The notes beneath the pieces were generated by a model, which did no database searches, had not been told where the DNA came from, and saw only the letters and a program-made list of their open reading frames with translations. The translations under genes and the position numbers were made by a program. Below are positions 32,688 to 43,842 of a DNA stretch of 64,000 nucleotides, piece after piece; position 1 is the first letter of the stretch, and every line of letters starts with the position of its first letter. The stretch is from Dipteris shenzhenensis (taxonomy: Eukaryota; Polypodiophyta; Polypodiopsida; Gleicheniales): assembly GCA_047967505.1 (NCBI GenBank), contig CM106539.1. One strand, written 5' to 3'.

Positions 32688-33039
32688 TGTGAAGATAGTG
32701 GGAGAGAGGGAAGGAGTCTCACTTGTGGCTTTCTCACATGCACAATGGGGGAATACACACAAAGGTGGAGGCTGAAAACAGTTTTCCTCTTCTTAGTTGT
32801 GAAAGCCAAAAGAACTCTAGTACAACAAAATAGAAGAACCCTATATGTGGGTCTCAAACCAAACTCAACTAACTAAGGTGGCATACTAACTGAGCCACAA
32901 ACTAGAGTAGATAAGGATAGCTGTCATCCAGCTATTATTCGTGGGCGGTGTACCAACTGCATCTCCAGCTAACAAGTCGGTGACATAAATACACAACGGT
33001 CACCTTGGCATATCGCGAGTGGAGCTCGATATCTCAACA
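32688..33039 (-). repeat. E3 5' LTR (352 bp)
   Basis: Starts TGTTGAGATATCGAG at 33039 and ends TCTTCACA at 32688 on the minus strand. Same length as the E1 LTR. Confidence 0.93.
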
Positions 33040-34227
33040 ATTATTGCTTGCTTTTGGTGTCCACTTCACTTCAGGAGCTTGGAAACACCTTCATTCTTGA
33101 ATCTAGGGTCATTTCATTAGATTTCTGACTCACTGTGTCAATTCCTGCATTTTTTGCCCGGGTGTTGGAACTCAAGTTTGGAGCAACCATTTGCTGATCT
33201 GTCAGTTCCGGTGGACTCAGGAGCTCCTAAAACTTCTATGTTGCTCATCATTTGCACTCCGGTGAAGTTTACAAATAGCTCTGTTTCCAAAAACGTTTTT
33301 CAGTCCGTGTGTTGGACCCAGTGATTGAGACCACGATTTCCAAAACCGTTTGTCCCATTGCGTTTTGGATACCCAAAAACCCCTACCTATCAGTTCTTGC
33401 ACGATTCAGTGGAGGATTTTCAGAGTTATAGATCTCTGTGTATTCGATTTCGTCTCTCTGCTATGCATTTTTCATTCTAAGGTTTTGAAACCTTAGATTT
33501 ATGCCACATGGCAGTGGATAAGTGTTGACTCCCATTTCTCACTCATCGGTTGGGATTTTGGAGTTCTGACAAAAGAGAGATATTTGCAAATTTTCTTGCT
33601 GATTCCGATTATGCAATGGCACCCATGTTTTGAGGCATCTCAGGTTCTATTTTCAGTAGCGGTCATTACCGTGGGACTATGATTTCTTGAGCATACCTTA
33701 TGCAGATCACTTTGGTTGCAGTTTAAGCAGTGTGTGTGCATTCGTGGTATGCATTGGGCTGCAATGGATGATTTATAGGCCATTTGGATGCATTGCGGTC
33801 CTTATTGGATGCGCTGATAGGCCCAAATTGCCTTGTGGGATGCTATTTTTTATGGACGCTTTGCACATGGATGCTATTTTATGCTGAGGGACAGCTTTGA
33901 CACATTGCAGATGATGCACTGATAGTGCTATGCTCTCTTGGATGAGATATTATTAATGCATATGCCAGTGGATGGTGTTTATGCTTGAGTCATTTGGCAC
34001 TTATTGGCATTTTGGATTGCCATTGCAGTTGGCATTTTCTTTTAGGCCAGATTTACTCATATGGATGCATAGTATATGCACATGAGTCAGATGCATCTTT
34101 TGATGCTTTGAGCTTTGAGTTTTGGTGATATGTCACTCTACTATGTTATACACATTTGGGTGCACCTGGTATTTGTGTGATTCTCTCTTGCAGGCACTAG
34201 CATTTGGGATTTTGTTTCATTTGCATC
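33040..34227 (+). other. probable leader of copia E4; no LTR or PBS seen
   Basis: No convincing ORF. It lies directly upstream of the E4 gag ATG and is probably its long untranslated leader. E3 appears to have inserted into or beside it, and the E4 5' LTR is not found; it may have been lost on the other side of E3, where 15822 marks a deletion. Confidence 0.5.
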
Positions 34228-35025
34228 ATGGCATCCTCTTCCATGTCTGAAAAGGAGTTTTTCAGCATTAAAAAGTTTGATGGGACAAACTTTTCTTTGT
34301 GGATAAAACAAATAAGGGATGTGCTTATTCAAAAGAAGCAGATTAAACCCTTGGCAGGGATTGAAGCTAAGCCTGCAAATATGTCTCAGGATGATTGGAA
34401 TGAGTTGGATGCATTAGCAAAGTCTACTATTAGACTTCATCTTGCAGAGTCAGTTTATTTCACAGTAGTAAATGAGCAGACTACAGAAGATTTTGTGGAA
34501 GAAACTGTGTGCCACTTATGAGAAGGAAACTGCCTCTAATAAAGTTTACCTCATGAAGAGGTTGTTTGAGCTGCAGATGAAGGAAGGGGTCTCCATTGCT
34601 TCTCACTTGAATGAATTCAATATTATTTTCAGCCAGCTTCAGGCTCAGATGATGAATTTTGATGTGGAGACTAAGGCAATATTTCTCTTATGTTCATTGC
34701 CATCCTCATGGGATACCTTCCATACAGCTGTCAGTAACTCTGCACCTAGTGGACTACTGAAATTTGATGATGTTGTGGGTAGCTTGTTGGCCGAGGAGAT
34801 TAGATAGAAGTCTATGGGCGGCAACAAGCAGGATGTAGCCTTAAATGTGCAAAGGGGCAGATCACAGTTAGGGGGGAAGTCCCAAGAAAGAGGAAAGTCT
34901 CGTAGCAAATCTAGGGCACAAAACATTGAGTGTCACCACTATGGCAAGAAGGGCCATATGAAAAAGGATTGCTACAATCTGAAAAGAGAGCAAAAGGATA
35001 AGAAAAAGAATGCAAATTGGGGTGC
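34228..35025 (+). pseudogene. copia gag of E4
   Basis: ATG 34228 starts MASSSMSEKEFFSIKKFDG; the FDGTNFSLW motif and later NEFNIIFSQLQ belong to a UBN2-type copia Gag. A frameshift near 34490 (ORFs 34228-34521 and 34472-34807) and a TAG at 34805 break it. The zinc knuckle reads CHHYGKKGHMKKDC, so its second Cys has become Tyr and zinc binding should be impaired. Confidence 0.87.
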
Positions 35026-36370
35026 AAATCAAAAGGAAGAGAGTCCAAGGGAGGACAAAGGGAAAGTGAAGATTAAGGAGATCAATGCAGTCACACATGA
35101 TAGTGACAATGACGTTCTCTTCATGTCTAGTTTATTTGCAGAGTTGCTTACCACTTTAGATGATGCATATTCCCAGGATTGGATTTTGGATTTTGGTGCT
35201 TCATTCCATGTTACTCCCCATAGGGAATGGTTCTCCACTTATGACAGTGGAAAGACAGGTTGTGTGCATCTTGGAAATGACTATGCATGTAACATAGTGG
35301 GAGCAGGTGACATAAAGTTTTCTTTTGCAAATGAGTCTACATTTGTTTTGAAACATGTGAGACATGTGCCTAAGCTGACCAAGAGTCTTATTTCAGTGGG
35401 TCAGCTAGATGATGCTGCTTTTCACACCACTTTTGGCTTTCAGAGTTGGAAAATTTAGAAGGGCTCTATGCTTTTGCCTAGGGGTGCCAAGTGTGGGACT
35501 TTGTATCCCTTACATGTATCAGGGGTATTTGATCATGTTGTTGCAATAACTGAGCAGCCAAGCACTTCTTTGTGGCATTGCAGGTTGGGGCACATGAGCC
35601 AGAATGGAATGAAACTCTTATGCCGTTTGGGTTATGTACCACATTTGATTTTCTTTGATTTTGAATTTTGTGAGCATTGTCTCTATGGGAAACAGACTAA
35701 ATCAGCCCATAAAAGAAGGGGAAAGAAAGAGTTTGAAATGCTTGATTTCGTGCATTCAGACATAAGTGGTCCCATGCCTACACGGTCATTAGGCGGGGCT
35801 GAATACTATGTGACATTCATTGATGATGCAACTAGGAAAGTGTGGGCTTATGCTATAGCTCGGAAGAGTGATGTGTTCCAGGTATTTCAGAAATGGCCGG
35901 CCTTGGTTGAGAATCAGTCAGGTAGAACGCTTAAATGCCTACGGACTGACAATGGTGGAGAGTATCTCTCTCATGACTTTCAGCATTTCTGTGATACACG
36001 TGGGATTAAGAGGGAGCTCACGTCCCCTCATACTCCAGAGCAAAATCCAGTCGCAGAAAAGATGAACCGTACCATTCAAGAAAGGTTGCAATGCATGCTT
36101 TCCAATGCAAGTCTTTTTGGTGGTTTTTGGGCTGAGGCAATGAAGACTGCAGTGCATGTGATCAATAGATCACCTAGTAAGAGTTTGGATGGTGGTATTC
36201 CTAAAGAGGCATGGAGTGGCAAGAAGCCCTCTTACTCTCATTTGTGTATATTTGGGTGTGAGGCATATGCACATGTGCCAAAAGAGCTTCGAAAGAAGCT
36301 AGATCCTAAGTCTAGGAAATGCATCTTTCTCGGTTACGGTGAAAGTGGAGAGATGGGCTATCATCTCTAG
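35026..36370 (+). pseudogene. copia protease and integrase of E4
   Basis: The protease active site reads WILDFGASFHVT, with Phe where D-S-G-A is usual. A stop at 35456 follows, and the frame changes before LWHCRLGHMSQNG of the pre-integrase domain (35570). Integrase shows VHSDISGPMPT, FIDDATRKVWAYA, LRTDNGGEYLS and TPEQNPVAEKMNRTI, so D, D and E are in place. The integrase ORF ends at a TAG at 36368, where E5 has TGG (Trp). Confidence 0.88.
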
Positions 36371-38292
36371 GATCCAGAAGTAAAGAAGATCATACGCAGC
36401 CATGATGTAGTCTTCAATGAGAAGAAGATGCATAAGGCACCCATGAGGGATGTGGAAATGAGGAGAATCACTTTCCAGGATGTGAATCCACCTGTATATG
36501 TTGATAGACAGCAAGCTGTCCATGCACCAAATGTGCAAGAAATGGTACCACCAAGTACTCCCACAGGTATACAATCAAGGGTAGATGATGGATCATCTAT
36601 TGGTGGAAATGATGAGCCAAATGTGGCTGATATGCAGGTGGGACAGCAAGCTGAAATGCCCTTGAGAAGATCATCTAGAGTGTCTAGACTGCCTGATAGG
36701 TTTGTTCCAGGGGTAGACTATGTGATGCTTACTGATTGCGGGGAGCCTTCTTGCTACAGAGAGGCTATGATGCGCAAGGATCAATGCAAGTGGGAGTATG
36801 CTATGCAATCAAAGATGAGTTCAGTTATGAAGAATAAGACTTGGGACTTGGTTTCTTTACCACATGGAAAGAAAGCATTGCATGTAAATGGGTCTACAAA
36901 ATGAAGGTCACAAGTGATGATGTGCCTAGGTACAAGGCCCGTTTGGTCCCTAAAGGGTTCAAGCAAGAGAAGGGTGTGGACTTTGATGAGATATTCTCTC
37001 CAGTTGTGAAGATGACCACACTTAGATGCATGCTTGGACTAGTGGCATTAGAGGATATGGAGCTTATGCAGATGGATGTCAAGACAGCTTTCTTGCATGG
37101 GGATTTGCATGAGGAAATTTACATGGTGCAGCCGGAAGGCTTTGAAGAAAAGGGCAAAGAGCATTTGGTTTGCAAGCTGAAGAAGAGTCTCTATGGTCTT
37201 AAGCAAGCCCCTAGAGAATGGTATCAGAAGTTTGATGCTTTCATTCGGTCCCAGGGCTTTAGAAGGAGTGAAATTGATCACTGCCTCTACACTAAAAGAG
37301 CTAAGGATAATAGCCTGATAATCTTGCCACTATATGTGGATGATATGCTATTGGCTAGCAAGAATACTTATGAGCTAGATGCATTAAAGGCCAAGTTGCA
37401 TGAGGCCTTTGATATGAAGGATTTGGGATTTGCAGGTCATATTCTTGGTATGCGCATCATGCGTGATCGGAGTAGGAAACTCCTTTGGCTTTCACAAAAA
37501 GAGTATGTTACAAAAGTATTGCAGCGTTTCAATATGGAGGGGGGGAAGGCAGTGAGTACTCCATTGCCTCCATATGTGAAATTGAGTCATACAGATAGTC
37601 CCAAATCAAATGAGGAAAGGGCCATGATGGCCAAGATTCCTTATGCATCAATGGTTGGGAGTCTTATGTATGCTATGATAGCTACCAGACCAGACATTGC
37701 ATTTGCAGTGGGAGTTGTTAGCCGGTATATGGCTAATCTAGGAAAGAGGCATTGGGAGGCAGTTAAGTGCATCATGAGGTACATGAAGGGTACCAAGGAG
37801 ATGTGCATCTGCTTTGGTAAAAGAGACATGCATGTACTTGGGTACATAGATTCAGACTATGCAGGGCATGTGGATAGTAGGAGATCCACTTCTAGTTATG
37901 TGTTCACCTTTGCAGGTGGTGTAGTGTCATGGATGTCTCGTGCACAAAAGTACATTGCTTTGTCTACCACAGAGGCTGAGTATGTTGCAGCCACAGAGGG
38001 TTGCAAGGAGGCTATATGGCTTGATCGGCTAGTGGGAGATTTGGGGATTCATACAAGTGTACCAACATTGCATAATGATTCCATAAGTGCTATTCAACTA
38101 GCACAGAATCCGGTCTTTCATGCAAATACCAAACACAATGAGGTCAGGTACCATTTCATCAGGGAGGTACTTGAGGACAAGCGCATAGAGCTTGTCAAGG
38201 TTCATACAGATGATAACCCTGCAGATATGCTAACGAAGAGTCTACCTAGTCAGCAGTTTGAGTATTGTCGTGTATTGATGGGCATTGGATAG
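36371..38292 (+). pseudogene. copia reverse transcriptase and RNase H of E4
   Basis: After a linker (36428-36904), RT begins WVYKMKVTSDDV and carries [25 protein letters not shown] and the catalytic LYVDDMLLASKN. RNase H has YIDSDYAGHVDSRRS, LSTTEAEYVAA and HNDSISAIQLAQNPVFH. A 1-bp deletion near 36880 (GCATTGCATG against GCATTGCCATG in E5) splits linker and RT into two frames; the 483-codon ORF from 36841 is otherwise open. Confidence 0.9.
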
Positions 38293-38345
38293 TATGCCCA
38301 CTGGTTGTTCTCCCTTAAAGGCACATTGTCCTTTAAGTGGGAGGT

Positions 38346-38518
38346 TGTGGGGGTTAAAGGTCACTGTGCCTTTACCCCGGTTATGTACAATACTCAAACA
38401 CATATATAAATGAATGAAAAAGAAGATTAGGGTGGTTCTGCACCCACTAAAACTTGTGTGGCTCTCTGTCTCTCTCTCTCCTTCTTCCGTTCTTGCTTCC
38501 GTTGAGAGCACTCTCATA
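38346..38518 (+). repeat. LTR shared by E4 and E5
   Basis: Starts TGTGGGGGTTAAAGG and ends GAGCACTCTCATA; the second copy at 41161-41335 ends CTCTCACA. The two differ by about five substitutions and one TC dinucleotide. A TATA-like ACATATATAAATG lies near 38400. Immediately after the LTR comes integrase sequence, not a PBS. Confidence 0.88.
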
Positions 38519-41071
38519 GCCCATAAAAGAAGGGGAAAGAAAGAGTTTGAAAAGCTTGATTTGGTGCATTCAGACATATGTGGTCCCATGCCTACATGGT
38601 CATTAGGCAGGGCTGAATACTATGTGACATTCATTGATGATGCAACTAGGAAAGTGTGGGCTTATGCTATAGCTCAAAAGAGTGATGTGTTCCAGGTATT
38701 TCAGAAATGGCTGGCCTTGGTTGAGAATCAGTCAAGTAGAACGCTTAAATGCCTACGGACTGACAATGGTGGAGAGTATCTCTCTCATGACTTTCAGCAT
38801 TTCTGTGATACACGTGGAATTAAGAGGGAGCTCACATCTCCTCGTACTCCAGAGCAAAATCCAGTCACAGAAAAGATGAACCGTACCATTCAAGAAAGGT
38901 TGCAATGCATGCTTTGCAATGCAAGTCTTTCTTGTGGTTTTTTGGGCTGAGGCAATGAAGACTATAGTGCATGTGATCAATAGATCACCTAGTAAGAGTT
39001 TGGATGGTAGTATTCCTGAAGAGGCATGGAGTGGCAAGAAGCCCTCTTACTCTCATTTGCATATATTTGGGTGTGAGGCATATGCACATGTGCCAAAAGA
39101 GCTTCGAAAGAAGCTAGATCCTAAGTCTAGGAAATGCATCTTTTTGGGTTATGGTGAAAGTGGAGAGATGGGCTATCGTCTCTGGGATCCAGAAGCAAAG
39201 AAGATCATACGCAGCCATAATGTAGTCTTCAATGAGAAGAAGATGCATAAGGCACCCATTAGGGATGTGGAAATGAGGAGAATCACTTTCCAGGATGTGA
39301 ATCCACCTGCATATGTTGATAGACAGCAAGCTGTCCATGCACCAAATGTGCAAGAAATGGTACCACCAAGTACTCCCATAGGTATACAATCAAGAGTAGA
39401 TGATGGATCATCTATTAGTGGAAATGATGAGCCAAATGTGGCTGATATGCAGGTGGGATAGCAAGCTGAAATGCCCTTGAGAAGATTTTCTAGAGTGTCT
39501 AGACTACCTGATAGGTTTATTCCAGGGGTAGACTATGTGATACTTATTGATTGTGGGGAGCCTTCTTACTACAAAGAGAATATGATACGCGAGGATCAAT
39601 GCAAGTGGGAGTATGCTATGCAATCAGAGATGAGTTCACTTATGAAGAATAAGACTTGGGACTTGGTTTCTTTGCCATATGGAAAGAAAGCATTGCCATG
39701 TAAATGGGTCTATAAAATGAAGGTCACAGGTGATGATGTGCCTATGTACAAGGCCCATTTGGTTGCTAAAGGGTTCAAGCAAGAGAAGGGTGTGGACTTT
39801 GATGAGATATTCTCTCCGGTTGTGAAGATGACCACACTTAGATGCATGCTTGGGCTAGTGGCATTAGAGGATATGGAGCTTATGTAGATGGATGTTAAGA
39901 CAGCTTTCTTGCACGGGGATTTGCATGAGGAAATTTATATGGTGCAGCCGGAAGGCTTTGAAGAAAAGGGCAAAGAGCATTTAGTTTGCAAGGCGAAGAA
40001 GAGTCTCTATGGTCTTAAGCAAGTGCCTAGAGAATGGTATCAGAAGTTTTATGCTTTCATTCGGTCCTAGGGTTTTAGAAGGAGTGAAATTGATCACTGC
40101 CTCTACACTAAAAGGGCTAAAGATAATAGCCTGATAATCTTGGCACTATATGTGGATGATATGCTATTGGCTAGCAAGAATACTTATGAGCTAGATGCAT
40201 TAAAGGCCAAGTTGCATGAGGCCTTTGATATGAAGGATTTGGGATTTCAGGTCATATTCTTGGTATGCGCATCACGCCTGATCAGAGTAGGAAACTCCTT
40301 TGGCTTTCACAAAAAGAGTATGTTACAAAAGTATTGCAGCGTTTCAATATGGAGGGGGGGAAGGTAGTGTGTACTCCATTGCCTTCATATGTGAAACTGA
40401 GTCATACAGATAGTCCCAAATCAGATGAGGAGAGGGCCATGATGGCCAAGGTTCCTTATGCATCAGCAATTGGGAGTCTTATGTATGCTATGATAGCTAC
40501 TAGACCACACATTGCATTTGCAGTGGGAGTTGTTAGCCGGTATATGGCTAATCTAGGAAAGAGGCATTGGGAGGCAGTTAAGTGCATCATGAGGTACATG
40601 AAGGGTACCAAGGAGATGTGCATCTGCTTTGGTAGAGGAGACATGCGTGTACTTGGGTACACAGATTCAAACTATGTAGGGCATGTGGATAGTAGGAGAT
40701 CCACTTCTAGTTATGTGTTCACCTTTGTAGGTGGTGCAGTGTCGTGGATGTCTCGCACACAGAAGTGTGTTGCTTTGTCTACCACAGAGGCTGAGTATGT
40801 TGCAGCCACAGAGGGTTGCAAGGAGGCTCTATGGCTTGATCAGCTAGTGGGAGATTTGGGGATTCATACAGGTGTACCGACATTGCATAGTGATTCCATG
40901 AGTGCTATTCAGCTAGCACGGAATCCGGTCTTTCATGCAAAGACCAAACACATTGAGGTCAGGTACCATTTCATCAGGGAGGTACTTGAGGACAAGTGCA
41001 TAGAGCTTGTCAAGGTTCATACAAATGATAACCCTGCAGATATGCTGATGAAGAGTCTACCTAGTCAGTAG
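38519..41071 (+). pseudogene. copia integrase, RT and RNase H of E5
   Basis: Closely matches E4. Integrase keeps FIDDATRKVWAYA and LRTDNGGEYLS; PVTEKMNRT retains the Glu. A 1-bp insertion near 38940 shifts the frame before FWAEAMKT. RT carries TAG at 39885 (QMDVKT in E4) and at 40068 (RSQGF in E4), both CAG->TAG, and a 1-bp deletion near 40247. YVDDMLLASKN and LSTTEAEYVAA are intact. A final TAG replaces Gln in LPSQQ. Confidence 0.9.
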
Positions 41072-41160
41072 TTTGAGTATTGTCATGTATTGATGGGCAT
41101 TGGATAGTATGCTCACTGGTTGTTCTCCCTTAAAGGCACATTGTCCTTTAAGTGGGAGGT

Positions 41161-41335
41161 TGTGGGGGTTAAAGGTCATTGTGCCTTTACCCCGGTTATG
41201 TACAATACTCAAACACATATATAAATGAATGAAAAAGAAGATTAGGGTGGTTCTGCACCCACCAAAACTTGTGTGGCTCTTTGTCTCTCTCTCTCTCCTT
41301 CTTCCATTCTTGCTTCTGTTGAGAGCACTCTCACA
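41161..41335 (+). repeat. E5 3' LTR (175 bp)
   Basis: Starts TGTGGGGGTTAAAGG after AAGTGGGAGGT and ends GCACTCTCACA. The following bases (ATGTCATTAC) belong to another copia relic. Confidence 0.88.
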
Positions 41336-42305
41336 ATGTCATTACAATCCTTCAGTGCATGATACAGGTTCAAATGCTTGTATGGTAGCTTCAGCTTCTA
41401 CATGGTTCTTTGACAGTGGTGCTTCTGTAAAACTTTGTTTACTTCTCTTGCTGATGCCCCACTAGGGGGGTTCCATGACATGTGCCAACAATGCATCATA
41501 TGTGGTTAAGGGCATTGGGTAGGTGGCTATTACATTAGTTTTGAGCTGAGCGACACTTCTCCTAGCTATTCTTTCCCTAGGCGACCTGTTTTGTGGCTTC
41601 TCCTGGCTAGGGCGACCTCTTTTCAGGCAACCATTTGCTGTTTTTCACATTGGATAGCAACTTTCTCTCTTCATGAGTGATTGGTTTGCGTCCTGGAGCT
41701 GGAATACACATTCAAATCTGAGATTTATTGCTGTAGTAGCTGTATTTTGCTGAATTTAGTTCATTTCCACTAGGATTTGTGCCCGAGATACTCAGATCTT
41801 GCACCAGAATCCTCCCTTTTGCTGGACGAATTGATTTTGGTGGCATCTGGAGTGATATTCAGTCAGCATTTGCTGATTTTCAGTCACTATTGACTACTGC
41901 ATATAGGCTATGTGCTTGTCATTAGCTTTTCTCTGCTTCTGGGCTGATATTTGGTCATTCTTTGGTGGACATTTGCTGTCTTTCTTCCACAGGCTCGCCT
42001 AGTAAGCTTCTATTCTTTTTGTTGCATAGTTGGCAAGGCCCTTGTGCCTCTGGACTTGGCTTTTGATGTACCATTTGATAGTGGATAGCAGTACACTCAG
42101 GCACATTGGATGGGTTGCCTGACTGATCTTGGCCAGTTGCACTACTATTTGGGCATTCAATTTGCTTGATCTGAGGGGGGAATTGTGATGTCACAATCGA
42201 AGTATATTGGGTAGCTTCTACAGAGAGTTCAAATGGAGGATTGTAAGCCTGTCTCCACCCCATTAGAGACTGGTTTTCATTTCTCTGCTGAAGATGGCAG
42301 TGGTC
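41336..42305 (+). pseudogene. fragments of another copia element (protease and RT relics)
   Basis: At about 41370-41430 the plus strand encodes TWFFDSGAS, a copia protease active site, and around 41470-41520 MTCANNASYVVKGIG, both like E7's protease (TWYFDSGAS, VTCANNSYSVCGVG). Between 42130 and 42300 it encodes an RT piece (YYLGIQF, GIVMSQSKYI, DCKPVSTPLETG) resembling E7's LGIQFVQDKRGIVMSQSKY. The stretch between (41560-42120) has no recognisable coding sequence. E5 appears to have landed next to or inside this older relic. Confidence 0.7.
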
Positions 42306-42309
42306 CATG

Positions 42310-43275
42310 TGGTTCATGAAGTGGTGTCTGGTTCCTGCACTCACAAGGCAGAGGCTAAGGGGCACCATGACCTAGGACCAAGTTTCTTAGATCCAACTGA
42401 CAACCTGAAGAAAAATATGCTTATTTATTTTTAAAAAGTTTATGTTGTGGATATGCATATGCCTCATTGTCTGGTATGCATGATGTGATGTGCTCTTTCT
42501 TTTTTAATGTATTTATTGGTCCTTTGTATAATGTCAGTTGAAATTGGTTTGGATGCTTTATGTAGTGTAGTATTATGATTTCAAACATAAAAGAAGGGCT
42601 TGGTTCAGGAAGTGGTGTCTGGTTCTTGCACTCACAAGGCAGGGGACTAAGAGGCACCACGACCTAGGACCAAGTTTCTTAGATCTAGTTGACAAGCTGA
42701 AGAAATGTATGCTTATTTATTTTTTGAAAGTTTTTGTTTTGAATATGCATATGCATCATTGTCTATGATGTTCTCTTTCTTTTTTAATGTATTTATTGGT
42801 CCTTTGTATAATGTAAGTTGAAATTGGTTTGGGATGCTTTATGTAGTGTAGTATTATGATTTCAAACATGAAAGAAGGGCTTGGTTTAGGAAGTGGTGTC
42901 TAGTTCCTATGCTCACAAGGCAAGGGGCTAAGAGGCACCACGACCTAGGACCAAGTTTTTTAGATCTAGTTGACAAGCTAAAGAAATGTATGCTTATTTA
43001 TTTTTTAAAAGTTTGTCGTGGATATGCATATGCATCATTGTCTGTGATGTGCTCTTTCTTTTTTAATGTATTTATTGGTGCTTTGTATAGAGTAAGTTGA
43101 AATTGGTTTGGCATGCTTTATGTAGTGTAGTATTATGATTTCAAACATGAAAGAAGGGCTTGATTGAAGAAGTAGTGTCTCGTTCCTATGCTCACAAGGC
43201 AGGGGGCTAAGAGGCACCACGACCTAGGACCAAGTTCCTTAGATCTAGCTGACAACTTGAAGAAATATATGCTTA
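42310..43275. repeat. tandem repeat, about 3.3 copies of a 280-290 bp unit
   Basis: Unit starts at 42310, 42601, 42882 and 43161 all begin like TGGTTCAGGAAGTGGTGTCTGG. Each unit contains CACAAGGCAGGGG, GACCTAGGACCAAGTTTCTTAGAT, and later GTATTTATTGGTCCTTTGTATA. The last unit breaks off near 43275. No protein is encoded. Confidence 0.9.
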
Positions 43276-43299
43276 TGTCCATGGAGTTTTGTGAGTGAA

Positions 43300-43720
43300 A
43301 CTACCTTGGAAGAGCTACTTCAAAGGCGTTTCGTTGGTGAAACTACCTTGATGGTTTGCTTCAATGAGTTTTCTTTGGAGAAACCCTTTCATGAAGATAG
43401 GTTGAGAGAGGTTTTTTAATGTCATCTCCTATTAAGTAAAAGTTGTAAGAAGGATCATAAGGGAATTTTCATAGAGAAGTCTACTACATGTGGGTTTCTT
43501 CAAAAGCCATCCCATTATGTTCTCACCATTCCCAAAGATTCACGTAAATATTTATGTATAAAATAGACATTGCTATTATAGTTTGCATATTTCTAAGTCA
43601 AACTATGTTTTCTTTCGATCCATTTTTGCCATATTTTTGCATAGTTGGAAGCTTCTTTCTTCCTTCGCTCAGATGCTTGAAAGATTTCACTCAAAAAATG
43701 CTCGTCCCCTAACTCCTATC
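43300..43720 (+). repeat. dispersed repeat, copy 1 (inverted partner at 54290-54660)
   Basis: Sequences such as GAAGGATCATAAGGGAATTTTCAT and AAGCCATCCCATTATGTT recur in reverse complement at 54290-54660 over roughly 370 bp with moderate divergence. It is non-coding and looks like part of a larger dispersed element. Confidence 0.75.
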
Positions 43721-43842
43721 ATCCAATTACACCTAACTTTTTTCCAACACTTGACAATCCATCCCTTGAGGATTATCAGGTTGCTAAGTCAATTTGTCCT
43801 GCTCTCCCTCCACTTTCCTCCAACATCCCTACTTTTAACTTC

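Larger units (their letters stand above)
15823..33039 (-). mobile_element. E3: Ty1/copia retrotransposon, split by the 11.8 kb DNA transposon
   Basis: On the minus strand the order is 5' LTR (33039-32688), PBS, gag (32145-31258), then after the DNA transposon protease-integrase-RT-RNase H (19475-16045) and a 3' LTR truncated at 15823. It belongs to the E1 family. The 5' flank after the LTR is ATTAT; the other flank was lost with the end of the 3' LTR, so no target duplication can be checked. At least six in-frame stops and one frameshift show it is dead. Confidence 0.93.
34228..38518 (+). mobile_element. E4: Ty1/copia retrotransposon lacking a visible 5' LTR
   Basis: Gag, protease, integrase, RT and RNase H lie in copia order, followed by a polypurine-like AAGTGGGAGG and a short LTR (38346-38518). 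It is a different family from E1-E3: other LTR, other gag, short 173-175-bp LTR. Its neighbour E5 is a near copy of the 3' half and shares this LTR. Confidence 0.92.
38519..41335 (+). mobile_element. E5: 5'-deleted copy of the E4 family (integrase to 3' LTR)
   Basis: It begins with GCCCATAAAAGAAGG, equivalent to about 35707 of E4, directly behind the LTR end. It continues through the rest of integrase, RT and RNase H to its own polypurine tract and LTR (41161-41335). Leader, gag and protease are absent. Confidence 0.9.

Noticed and set aside
41955-42368. Minus-strand ORF of 137 codons
   Set aside because: The plus strand here encodes a recognisable copia RT fragment; the minus ORF is its shadow.
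42310-43275. CRISPR-like array
   Set aside because: The repeats are long, contiguous units without spacers, in a plant nuclear context.
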